Shown here one piece after another: positions 1 through 6,174 of a DNA stretch of 14,512 nucleotides (its first letter is position 1; every line of letters starts with the position of its first letter). The DNA lies in assembly GCA_023248835.1 (NCBI GenBank), contig JAHFDU010000062.1, positions 1 through 14,512 on the forward strand. The letters run 5' to 3'. The notes under the pieces are model-generated. The model had not been told where the DNA came from and did not search any database. It saw only the letters and a program-made list of their open reading frames with translations. The DNA is from Myxococcales bacterium. Lineage in GTDB: Bacteria; Myxococcota_A; Polyangia; Palsa-1104. Position numbers and translations under genes: made by a program.

Positions 1-672
1 TGGACGCTGCTGCCGATGTACTTGGCGCTGCTGGCGCTGCGCTATTTCGCGCACTTTGAGTGGTCGAGCATCTGGCTGCTGGCGCTGATCGTGGGCGTGA
101 TGCTGGAAGGTGTTTTTGTGCTCAACGCGAGCGAACTTTTGTTCGCCGATGCGCCGTCGATCAAGAAAAACCTACGCCGGTTTTTTCGCCGCTCGTGGAA
201 GCTCGGCCTGACGCTGTTGTTGAGCCGCGTGTTGCTGCTTCTATATAGCTGCACCTTGGTACTGCTGCCGTTCGGGCTGATGCGTACCGTCTGTTTACAT
301 GAAATTTCGCTACTCGAAGAGGCGACGCCGGTCAAAGCACTTGGGCGCGCGCATCGATTTTCCAAGGGCTATGGCGGACGGGCGCTGCTGTTCAGTCTGG
401 CGCTGCTGACGTTTCGCTTTGCTGCGATCGCTGGCATGGAAGTGCTCGGACAAAACCTAGTCGAATTTGTGTTCCAGCTCGGCGAGCCGATTGCCTCGTT
501 ATGGTCTACGGGCGGATCGCCGTTTGCGCTGCTCGGTTTTTTTCTCGCGATTCCATACCTGTCGGTGGCGCACTTTCTCGTCTACCTCGACATTCGCACC
601 CGCAAAGAGGGTTGGGACATTCAGTTGCGGTTTTCTGCCATCGCCGCTGCGCGCGACGAAGTGGCGGCATGA
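1..672 (+). CDS. Polytopic membrane protein of the MoxR/DUF58 operon, 5' end outside the window
   Basis: The frame is open to the left edge (W-T-L-L-P before the first ATG at 16), so the gene very probably begins upstream and 224 codons are visible. Counted from the ATG at 16, hydrophobic segments lie at about residues 18-42, 62-90, 122-140 and 168-190. The stretch KALGRAHRFSKGYGGRALLF and the ending YLDIRTRKEGWDIQLR resemble integral membrane proteins (glycerophosphodiesterase membrane-domain or DUF975-like) that often precede DUF4129 genes. That resemblance is from memory of the pattern and not a search. No catalytic residues are recognisable. The stop overlaps the next start as ATGA (669-672), so it is translationally coupled to the DUF4129-DUF4350 gene. 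A role in the cytoplasmic membrane alongside the MoxR module is inferred from position only. Confidence 0.8.
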   Translation, partial: WTLLPMYLALLALRYFAHFEWSSIWLLALIVGVMLEGVFVLNASELLFADAPSIKKNLRRFFRRSWKLGLTLLLSRVLLLLYSCTLVLLPFGLMRTVCLHEISLLEEATPVKALGRAHRFSKGYGGRALLFSLALLTFRFAAIAGMEVLGQNLVEFVFQLGEPIASLWSTGGSPFALLGFFLAIPYLSVAHFLVYLDIRTRKEGWDIQLRFSAIAAARDEVAA

Positions 673-2582
673 TTTTTCGACTGTTGTTGGTGCTGGCAGT
701 GGCGTCGCCGCAACCCGTGGCGGAAGAAAAGAAACCGGAAACGCCGCAGGCCCTGGCCAAACGAATTCTGTCTTCTTCGCGTTACGAATTTTGTCACGAT
801 CCACATTACGTTTTGCGCAAACGAGAAGAGAAATGGTGTTCGCTGGTCGACGAGAAGAGTGACGTCTGCCCGGCACTGGCGGCCGCCTGCAAGTCACCCA
901 AGCGACGCGCCGATGACGAATTATTTGCCTGGAACTCCCAAGGCAGCACGCCGAGCAAGAGCGACCCTGTGCTCGATCCGGCCAAGCCGTTTTCATTTCA
1001 TCTACCAAAGCTCGACGGCCTAGCCAAAGTGCTTTTGTGGGCGCTGCTCGGCGCCATCGTCGCAGCGATTGGTTACGCGATTTTCAAGGCGGTGAGGGAT
1101 CGCGACAAGAGTGGCAAGATCGCACCGACTGAAGAAATCGACGAGAGCGCCGCCGACGTAGCGGTAGAAATGACTCGCCAAGCCATCGAAGTGGATGTCG
1201 ATCGGCTGCTCGCGCGAGCGGATGAAAAATCCAAAACCGGTGACTATCCCGGAGCGATGCACGATGTCTACGCAGCGCTGTTGCGCAGGCTCGAGGGCAA
1301 CGAGCTCATCGTCGTCGATCCGTCGCGCACCAACGGCGACTATGTGCGGTCGCTCGGATCGCAGCCTGAGCTGTGCGGCCGCGTCGCCGAGATCGCGCGC
1401 GAACTTGAGCATGTTCAATTCGGATCGCTGCAGGCCACGCATCCCCGCTTCGACAGCTTTCGCCGCGCCGTGTTGCCGCTGGTGGGCCGCGCCGCGACCG
1501 TGCTCGCACTCGCTATGCTGGTCGCCTGCGGCAGCGGTGGCGGCGGGGGCTGTTTCCGCAGTAGTGTCGGCAGCTGGGATCACGCGCCGCACGGGCACGC
1601 GGCGCTGATCGAACTGCTCATCGACCAAAAACTGAACCCCAAAACACGTCTACTGCCGCTCTCCGATCCGGGGCCGACCGACAAAGTGATCGTTCTCTTG
1701 CCCGCCGCGGTGGTCGATCAGAGTGCAATGAAGAAACTCATCGACTGGGCAAACGCTGGCGGCAGGTTGGTGATCATCGAACGCAGCGTTTCAGAACTCG
1801 GCTTCGAATTAACGACCAGCAGTGACCTGACTTGGAGCCAACGAACGGTGCGCTCGCCGAGCCATCTCCATTTTAAAGAGACCAAGCCGCTACCGAATCA
1901 ATGGACCGAGGAGGTAAAAACGCCGGATGGAAAATTGTTTTCGTTTGCGCAGGGGCCGGTTGGTCAAGGCCGTATCACTCTTTTTGCTGACGGTGATTTT
2001 CTATGCAACGGTGGCCTTGCTCTGCACGAAACTGCCGCCTACGTGGCACATTTTTTTTCGCAAGGGGTCGAAGACAACCGATCCAAGCCGATCGAATTTG
2101 TCACCGAGTTTGTTGGTCGCGATGCGCCGAACCCGGTGACCAGTGTTCGTCGCAGCAAGCTGTTGCCCGCGCTACTGCAGCTGTTTGCGCTGATTGCGGT
2201 GTTTTTTCTCGGTCGCGGCATTGCTTTTGGCACTTTGCGCGATCCGGTTTCGCGGCTGCGGCGAAGTTTTGCAGAACATGCCCGTGCGCTCGCCAGCACC
2301 TTGCGTCGAGCCAGCGCTTTTGACCACTCGCTTGCCCTCTACGCCACCTTTGTCATCGAGCGGCTGCGCGAAAAAGTGCACAGCCAGACGCCAGGGCTTA
2401 CGGGATTAGCCGAGTCGGTGGCGCTGCGCGCTGGCCGACCGGTCGGCGAAGTGATGCGGGTGCTACTCGATGCCCAGCTCTTGCGTGAAGGATCACCACT
2501 AAAAGAGACCGCGACCCAAGACGGCGCTGAACTGGCAAGTAAACTCGAACTTTATCTTTCAAAAGTAGGAGGCCCGCTGTGA
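669..2582 (+). CDS. DUF4129-DUF4350 fusion membrane protein
   Basis: This is a 637-residue protein starting at the ATG that overlaps the previous stop. The frame is open further upstream, but only this start gives a signal-peptide-like N-terminus (MIFRLLLVLAVASPQPVAEE). Visible order: signal peptide; exported segment with four cysteines (C42, C57, C67, C74); membrane helix about 121-140; a DUF4129-like region about 176-268, with ARADEKSKTGDYPGAMHDVY and the FDSFRR ending; a second hydrophobic stretch about 274-287 ending in LVAC; a DUF4350-like region about 295-490 (KVIVLLPAAVV, GGRLVIIE, FADGDFLCNGG); membrane helix about 498-521; and a charged C-terminal tail. Predicted topology puts DUF4129 and the tail in the cytoplasm and DUF4350 outside. 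In many genomes these two domains are separate neighbours of moxR, so the fusion is notable. Biochemical function is unknown; it is probably a partner of MoxR/DUF58. Confidence 0.85.
   Translation: MIFRLLLVLAVASPQPVAEEKKPETPQALAKRILSSSRYEFCHDPHYVLRKREEKWCSLVDEKSDVCPALAAACKSPKRRADDELFAWNSQGSTPSKSDPVLDPAKPFSFHLPKLDGLAKVLLWALLGAIVAAIGYAIFKAVRDRDKSGKIAPTEEIDESAADVAVEMTRQAIEVDVDRLLARADEKSKTGDYPGAMHDVYAALLRRLEGNELIVVDPSRTNGDYVRSLGSQPELCGRVAEIARELEHVQFGSLQATHPRFDSFRRAVLPLVGRAATVLALAMLVACGSGGGGGCFRSSVGSWDHAPHGHAALIELLIDQKLNPKTRLLPLSDPGPTDKVIVLLPAAVVDQSAMKKLIDWANAGGRLVIIERSVSELGFELTTSSDLTWSQRTVRSPSHLHFKETKPLPNQWTEEVKTPDGKLFSFAQGPVGQGRITLFADGDFLCNGGLALHETAAYVAHFFSQGVEDNRSKPIEFVTEFVGRDAPNPVTSVRRSKLLPALLQLFALIAVFFLGRGIAFGTLRDPVSRLRRSFAEHARALASTLRRASAFDHSLALYATFVIERLREKVHSQTPGLTGLAESVALRAGRPVGEVMRVLLDAQLLREGSPLKETATQDGAELASKLELYLSKVGGPL
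1470..1529 (+). other. Internal lipoprotein-signal-like segment at the fusion junction
   Basis: From the GTG at 1470 the fused protein reads M/V-LPLVGRAATVLALAMLVAC and is followed by GSGGGGGC. This is the shape of a lipoprotein signal peptide: a basic residue, a hydrophobic core and the lipobox L-V-A-C with Cys at 1527-1529. It lies exactly between the DUF4129 and DUF4350 regions. No convincing Shine-Dalgarno precedes the GTG. It may be a relic of a once separate DUF4350 lipoprotein, or simply the second transmembrane helix. Confidence 0.45.
2567..2572 (+). promoter_or_regulatory. Strong ribosome binding site for the moxR-family gene
   Basis: AGGAGG lies six bases before the GTG at 2579, which overlaps the previous stop as GTGA. 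It fixes that start and suggests strong translation of the ATPase. Confidence 0.75.
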
Positions 2583-3547
2583 ATGTCGAAGAGTTTGGTT
2601 CGCGTTTTGCTCGCGTGCGCGCTGAACTTGCGCGCGTCCTGATTGGACAGGAAGAGGTGATAGACCACGTGCTGTACGCGCTCTTGGCGCGCGGTCACGT
2701 TCTTATCGAGGGCGTGCCGGGGCTCGGCAAAACGCTGCTGGTACGCGCCCTCGGTACTGTGCTCGGTTGCACCTTTCGCCGCATTCAGTTCACTCCCGAT
2801 TTGATGCCGTCGGACGTCACTGGCGGCAATGTGTTCAACCAGAAAAAAGACGCGTTTGAATTTTATCCTGGCCCGGTGTTTACCCAGCTCTTGCTCGGCG
2901 ATGAGATCAACCGGGCGCCGGCCAAAACCCAATCGGCGCTGCTCGAGGCGATGCAAGAGGGCAGCGTCACCGCCGATGGAATCACCCGCCAATTGCCGCG
3001 GCCGTTTATTGTGTTGGCGACGCAGAATCCGATCGAATCGCAAGGAACCTATCCGCTGCCCGAAGCACAGCTCGATCGCTTTCTTTTCAAAGTACAGATC
3101 CATCATCCATCCCAAGCCATCGAGAAGCTGATTTTGAAAAATCATCTTGCCGGCTTTGACGCCACCGCGCTGAAGAAATTTGGATTGCAAACGTTGTGCA
3201 ACGCCGAAGAAGTGTTGGAGATGCAGGACGCGCTGAGCGGCGTCCAAATTTCTGACGAGATCTTGGACTACATCACCGACATTGTGGCGCGCACCCGTGC
3301 CTATCGTTCGATTCTGATCGGCGCCTCGCCGCGCGCATCGATTGCGCTCTTGAATGTTTCTCGCGTTCGCGCCGCCGCCGAAGGCCGCCACTTTGTTATT
3401 CCGGATGACATCAAGATGCTGTCGCCGGCGGTGCTGCGCCATCGCGTCGTGCTTCATCCCGACGCCGAACTCGAAGGCGTTTCTGCCGACGACTGCGTCA
3501 CCGCCATCCTGCGCGAAGCACTGGTCCCCAAGACAATCGCCGCATGA
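2579..3547 (+). CDS. MoxR-family AAA+ ATPase
   Basis: This 322-residue protein is the usual size for MoxR ATPases, which hydrolyse ATP as cytoplasmic hexamers and act on partner proteins containing vWA-like domains. Visible motifs: Walker A GVPGLGKT (45-52); the MoxR signature FTPDLMPSDVTGG (71-83); Walker B LLLGDEIN (104-111); NRAPAKTQSALLEAMQE; sensor-1 region ATQNP (147-151); LPEAQLDRF (160-168) with the conserved arginine; sensor-2 region GASPRAS (248-254); and a helical lid to the C-terminus. All key residues are present. The GTG start is supported by AGGAGG. The gene is coupled upstream to the DUF4129-DUF4350 fusion and its stop forms ATGA with the DUF58 start. The target process is not visible here; related modules have been linked to metal insertion, protein maturation and envelope stress. 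Confidence 0.95.
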   Translation: MNVEEFGSRFARVRAELARVLIGQEEVIDHVLYALLARGHVLIEGVPGLGKTLLVRALGTVLGCTFRRIQFTPDLMPSDVTGGNVFNQKKDAFEFYPGPVFTQLLLGDEINRAPAKTQSALLEAMQEGSVTADGITRQLPRPFIVLATQNPIESQGTYPLPEAQLDRFLFKVQIHHPSQAIEKLILKNHLAGFDATALKKFGLQTLCNAEEVLEMQDALSGVQISDEILDYITDIVARTRAYRSILIGASPRASIALLNVSRVRAAAEGRHFVIPDDIKMLSPAVLRHRVVLHPDAELEGVSADDCVTAILREALVPKTIAA

Positions 3548-3560
3548 TTCCAGATCATGC
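3542..3560 (+). repeat. Hairpin over the MoxR stop / DUF58 start
   Basis: GCATGAT (3542-3548) and ATCATGC (3554-3560) form a perfect 7-bp stem with a 5-base loop. The stem contains the ATGA stop/start overlap, so when unpaired or paired in mRNA it could change initiation at 3544. It is short and may be incidental. Confidence 0.4.
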
Positions 3561-3695
3561 AGACCGTCCTTCGACAAGCTCAGGACAATCGGGTCTAGTT
3601 GCCTCCGCTCGTGCTGAGCGTCCTTCGACAAGCTCAGGACAATCGGGTCTAGTTGCCTCCGCTCGTGCTGAGCGAAGTCGAAGCATGATGATTCC
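3544..3695 (+). repeat. Short direct repeat flanking the palindromic insert
   Basis: ATGATTCC occurs at 3544-3551, at the coupled start, and again at 3688-3695, just after the palindromic repeat. Removing 144 nt would restore ATGATTCCGACG directly on the MoxR stop, giving an ordinary ATGA junction. The pattern fits a target duplication of about 8 bp, but the length is short and the exact ends are uncertain. Confidence 0.45.
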
Positions 3696-5004
3696 GACGA
3701 CGCGGCTGACACTGTTGTTGGTTTTCCCGCTGGTGCTGGGGCTGTGCATACTTGGCGATCCGAGTCTGCTCTGGCCGATGCTGGCCACCGACGCGGCGAT
3801 TCTGGTGCTGGCGGGAGCGGACGCACTGCTCGGGCGGCACGCGCTGGTGAGAGTCGATCGCAATGCGCCGTTGGTGTTTTCAGTCGGCAGACAAAATCGC
3901 GTCCAGATTACGCTGCGCTCGCGCTCCCGTCGAAAATTGGTGGTGTGGTGTAAGGACGATCTGTTTGATGGCGCCGAGACCACTGACCTGCCGCTACGCG
4001 TCGAGCTTGCCGGGAACAGTATTGCGACCGTCGCATACAACTTGCGCCCGACTCGCCGCGGCGACTACGCGCTCGGCGATCACTTTGTCCGCTACGCAAC
4101 GCCGCTTGGGCTGTGGCAGCGTCAACAGCGCATTTCAGCCAACCTGCCGCTTCGTGTCTATCCCGACGTCACCCAGGTGCGGACGTTTGATCTCTTGGCC
4201 AAGCAGGATCGCCAATATGCGCTGGTGCGTGCAGCGCGACTGCGCGGCGGCGAAAGTGAATTTGAGCGACTGCGCGAATATCTGCGCGACGATGAGTTTC
4301 GCCACATCGACTGGAAGGCGACGGCGCGACGGCAAAAAATCATCAGTCGCGAATTTCAGATCGAGCGCAACCAGAACCTTTTTTTTCTGGTCGACTGCGG
4401 ACGCTTGATGACCGCCGAGACGCTGGGCTTAAGTCACATGGATCACGCGCTCAATGCGCTCTTGATGGTTTCGCATGTTGCCGCCCGCACCGGCGATCAA
4501 GTGGGGCTCTTGGCATTTGACAAGAAAGTTCGCGCTTTCTTGGCACCCGCCGGCGGCGCACGTGCCACCACACGGGTCATTCAGGCCAGTTACTCGTTGC
4601 ACGCCGACCTTACCGAGTCGAATTACGACGCCGCTTTTGACGCCCTGATGGTGCGACTGCGCAAGCGTTCGCTGGTGGTGCTGTTCACTCAAGTCATCGA
4701 CGAAGCTTCGGCCAAGGTGCTCGAAAAACGCATGCGCCAACTGGCGCCACGCCATCTGCCGCTTTGTGTGCTGTTTCGTGACCGCGAACTTGACGCACAG
4801 GTGAGCGGCAAGAAGATCGCGGTCGAGGACTCTCCGAGCGATCTCTACGATCGTGCTGCGGCCGCAGACCTGCTCACTTGGCGCAAACGAGTGGTGCGTC
4901 GTCTCGAAGCCGGAGGTTCGTTGGTGCTCGACGTTGCACCGGATGCACTGACGCCGTCGCTGGTGAAGCGCTATCTGGAAGTCAAGGCACGACAATTATT
5001 ATGA
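3544..5004 (+). CDS. DUF58 domain protein (vWA-like), with repeat-derived N-terminal extension
   Basis: DUF58 proteins are the usual partners of MoxR ATPases. From ATG 3544 the product has 486 residues, of which the first 48 codons are repeat DNA. From ATG 3685 it has 439, a normal length. Counted from 3685: two hydrophobic helices (about 8-24 and 29-48) anchor it in the membrane; a beta-rich region follows; the DUF58 core motif FERLREYLRDDEFRHIDWKA is at 193-212; and a vWA-like fold starts at about 231 with FFLVDCGRL, a degenerate MIDAS lacking the usual DxSxS. I keep 3544 because it forms ATGA with the MoxR stop and the frame stays open through the 144-nt insert. However, MIPTTRL after 3688 looks like the ancestral N-terminus and 3685/3688 may be the functional start. 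The stop at 5002-5004 again lies in an ATGA context. Confidence 0.9.
   Translation: MIPDHADRPSTSSGQSGLVASARAERPSTSSGQSGLVASARAERSRSMMIPTTRLTLLLVFPLVLGLCILGDPSLLWPMLATDAAILVLAGADALLGRHALVRVDRNAPLVFSVGRQNRVQITLRSRSRRKLVVWCKDDLFDGAETTDLPLRVELAGNSIATVAYNLRPTRRGDYALGDHFVRYATPLGLWQRQQRISANLPLRVYPDVTQVRTFDLLAKQDRQYALVRAARLRGGESEFERLREYLRDDEFRHIDWKATARRQKIISREFQIERNQNLFFLVDCGRLMTAETLGLSHMDHALNALLMVSHVAARTGDQVGLLAFDKKVRAFLAPAGGARATTRVIQASYSLHADLTESNYDAAFDALMVRLRKRSLVVLFTQVIDEASAKVLEKRMRQLAPRHLPLCVLFRDRELDAQVSGKKIAVEDSPSDLYDRAAAADLLTWRKRVVRRLEAGGSLVLDVAPDALTPSLVKRYLEVKARQLL
3566..3684 (+). repeat. Palindromic dispersed repeat with a perfect 54-bp tandem duplication
   Basis: Two identical 54-bp units (3566-3619 and 3620-3673) are followed by the closing arm GAAGTCGAAGC. 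The element type pairs CCTTCGACAAGCTCAG with CTGAGCGAAGTCGAAG around a variable loop. It is a REP-like family I recognise from many bacterial sequences, where it is often mistranslated as PSTSSGQ or LSLSKD peptides. Here it is inside an ORF: each unit encodes RPSTSSGQSGLVASARAE. The first unit lacks the closing arm, which suggests slippage or unequal crossing-over. The perfect identity points to a recent event. Confidence 0.8.
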
Positions 5005-5023
5005 CCTAGGATCTATCAGTTTG

Positions 5024-5195
5024 CGTGGGCGTGGGCGTGGGCGTGAAACGAAAATCCGCGCTCTCTACCGACGACGCGCAAGACTCATGTAGCGCCTCAG
5101 AACACGCGCCGATCGGCAAAATGCCACCGCGATATTTCCGACAGGTCAGTCCGTTTTCCGTCGCTGATTCGCCCACGCCTACGCCCACGCCCACG
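5024..5195. repeat. Inverted-repeat element with (GTGGGC)n arms, possibly MITE-like
   Basis: The left arm 5024-5045 is made of GTGGGC hexamers and pairs with the right arm 5174-5195 over 22 bases with one mismatch (a GTAGGC variant). The 128-base interior (5046-5173) has no convincing ORF and only weak internal pairing. The arms could form a long, very GC-rich stem in RNA or a DNA cruciform. A non-autonomous mobile element, or a structure that ends transcription of the DUF58 operon, are both possible. No clear target duplication was seen. Together with the next element it fills most of the gene-free stretch 5005-5325. Confidence 0.65.
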
Positions 5196-5231
5196 GCAGA
5201 ACTGGTGGTGCTGGACGCTCAGTACTATGAC

Positions 5232-5294
5232 CCTTCGACAAACTCAGGACGAGTCGGTGTTGGTAACCCCGATTATGCTGAGCGAAGTCGAAGC
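5232..5294 (+). repeat. Further copy of the TTCGACAAGCTCAG-type palindromic repeat
   Basis: CCTTCGACAAACTCAGGAC opens the element and ATGCTGAGCGAAGTCGAAGC closes it, in the same orientation as the copies at 3566-3684. The loop sequence is unrelated to theirs, as expected for this repeat type where only the arms are conserved. It ends about 10 bases before the ribosome binding site of the MBL gene. Confidence 0.75.
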
Positions 5295-5302
5295 ACAAGC
5301 TT

Positions 5303-5329
5303 AGGAGAGGAGCTACAATGAACGGATGA
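5303..5329 (+). promoter_or_regulatory. Ribosome binding site and three-codon minicistron before the MBL gene
   Basis: A purine-rich AGGAGAGGAG (5303-5312) is ideally placed for the ATG at 5318, five bases on. That ATG reads M-N-G-stop, and its TGA (5327-5329) overlaps the ATG at 5326 that starts the hydrolase. Spacing from the ribosome site to 5326 is a poor 13 bases, so initiation by stop/start coupling is plausible. Confidence 0.45.
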
Positions 5330-6174
5330 GATTTGGCGACTTTGAAGTAACGCTGATCAACGGTGGCAATTTTCGTCTCGATGGCGGGGCGATGCACGGT
5401 GTGGTGCCCAAGACGATTTGGAATCGTCTGGTGTCGTGCGACGACCACAATCGCGTCGAATACGCCACCAACTGTTTGTATGTCGAAGGGCGGGGCAAGC
5501 GGTTCTTGGTCGAGACCGGAAACGGCAGCAAGTTTCCCGAAAAGGAGCGCGAGATCTACGGCATTGCGCAGGACGAATGCGTCGAGATGCAGCTGCGCGC
5601 GCGCGGCATCGATCCGCTGTCGATAGATTATGTGCTCATGACCCATCTGCATTTCGATCATTCGGGCGGTTGCACCCGGCGTACTTCGTCTGGATTTGAG
5701 CTGGTGTTTCCGCGGGCGCGGCACGTGATTCAGCGCGGCGAATACCACGACGCCGTTCATGCCCACGAACGGAATCGCGCCAGCTATCTCGAAGAAAATC
5801 TGACCCCGCTCGCCGCCGCCCATGCGCTTGAACTTGTCGACGGAGAAGTCGAAGTTTCGCCCGGGGTGCGGGTGCTGCCGACGCCCGGCCACACCGCCCA
5901 CCACCAGTCGATCGCATTCGACGATGGCCACGGCCAGCGGCTTTTGTTTTTCGGCGACGTCATTCCCACCGCACTGCACCTGCGCTTGCCCTTCATCATG
6001 GCCTACGATCTCGACGTGGTGGCGACGCTCGAGTCCAAACGTCGGCTACTTGAAAAAGCCAAGAGCGAAAAATGGCTGCTGGTTTTTGGCCACGAGACCG
6101 AAACCCAAGCCGGTTACCTTGGCTTCGATGGCAAGAACAATCCGATCATTTCCGAGTCAGTTTCACTCGATTGA
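5326..6174 (+). CDS. MBL-fold metallo-hydrolase, YtnP/lactonase-like
   Basis: This 282-residue cytoplasmic protein of the metallo-beta-lactamase fold should bind two metal ions, probably zinc, and hydrolyse an ester, lactone or related bond. Ligand motifs are complete: THLHFDH (106-112; H107, H109, D111, H112), H189 in PTPGHT, D211 in FFGD and H256 in FGHE. The N-terminal GGAMHGVVPKTIW (20-32) is typical of the YtnP-like branch, some members of which open acyl-homoserine lactones. The true substrate cannot be read from sequence. The start at 5326 puts the gene at family length. It follows a 320-base repeat-filled gap and is the last plus-strand gene, so it is probably transcribed separately from the MoxR operon. 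Its 3' end overlaps the convergent PP2C gene by 12 bp, with no room for a terminator between them. Confidence 0.9.
   Translation: MRFGDFEVTLINGGNFRLDGGAMHGVVPKTIWNRLVSCDDHNRVEYATNCLYVEGRGKRFLVETGNGSKFPEKEREIYGIAQDECVEMQLRARGIDPLSIDYVLMTHLHFDHSGGCTRRTSSGFELVFPRARHVIQRGEYHDAVHAHERNRASYLEENLTPLAAAHALELVDGEVEVSPGVRVLPTPGHTAHHQSIAFDDGHGQRLLFFGDVIPTALHLRLPFIMAYDLDVVATLESKRRLLEKAKSEKWLLVFGHETETQAGYLGFDGKNNPIISESVSLD

Noticed and set aside
501..668. Longer N-terminus for the DUF4129-DUF4350 gene
   Set aside because: It lies in another frame of the preceding membrane protein; the ATG at 669 gives a signal peptide and ATGA coupling.
2552..3826. 424-codon minus-strand ORF opposite moxR and the start of DUF58
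   Set aside because: It is antisense to a fully conserved MoxR gene and contains the LSLSKD-type peptides typical of mistranslated palindromic repeats.
5023..5045. GTGGGC hexamer run as a CRISPR-like or microsatellite array
   Set aside because: There are no spacers, the run is only about 23 bases, and it is better explained as one arm of an inverted repeat.
5025..5321. 98-codon plus-strand ORF across the repeat-filled gap before the MBL gene
   Set aside because: It is made of the (GTGGGC)n arms and the palindromic repeat, has no recognisable domain, and its end overlaps the hydrolase's translation signals.
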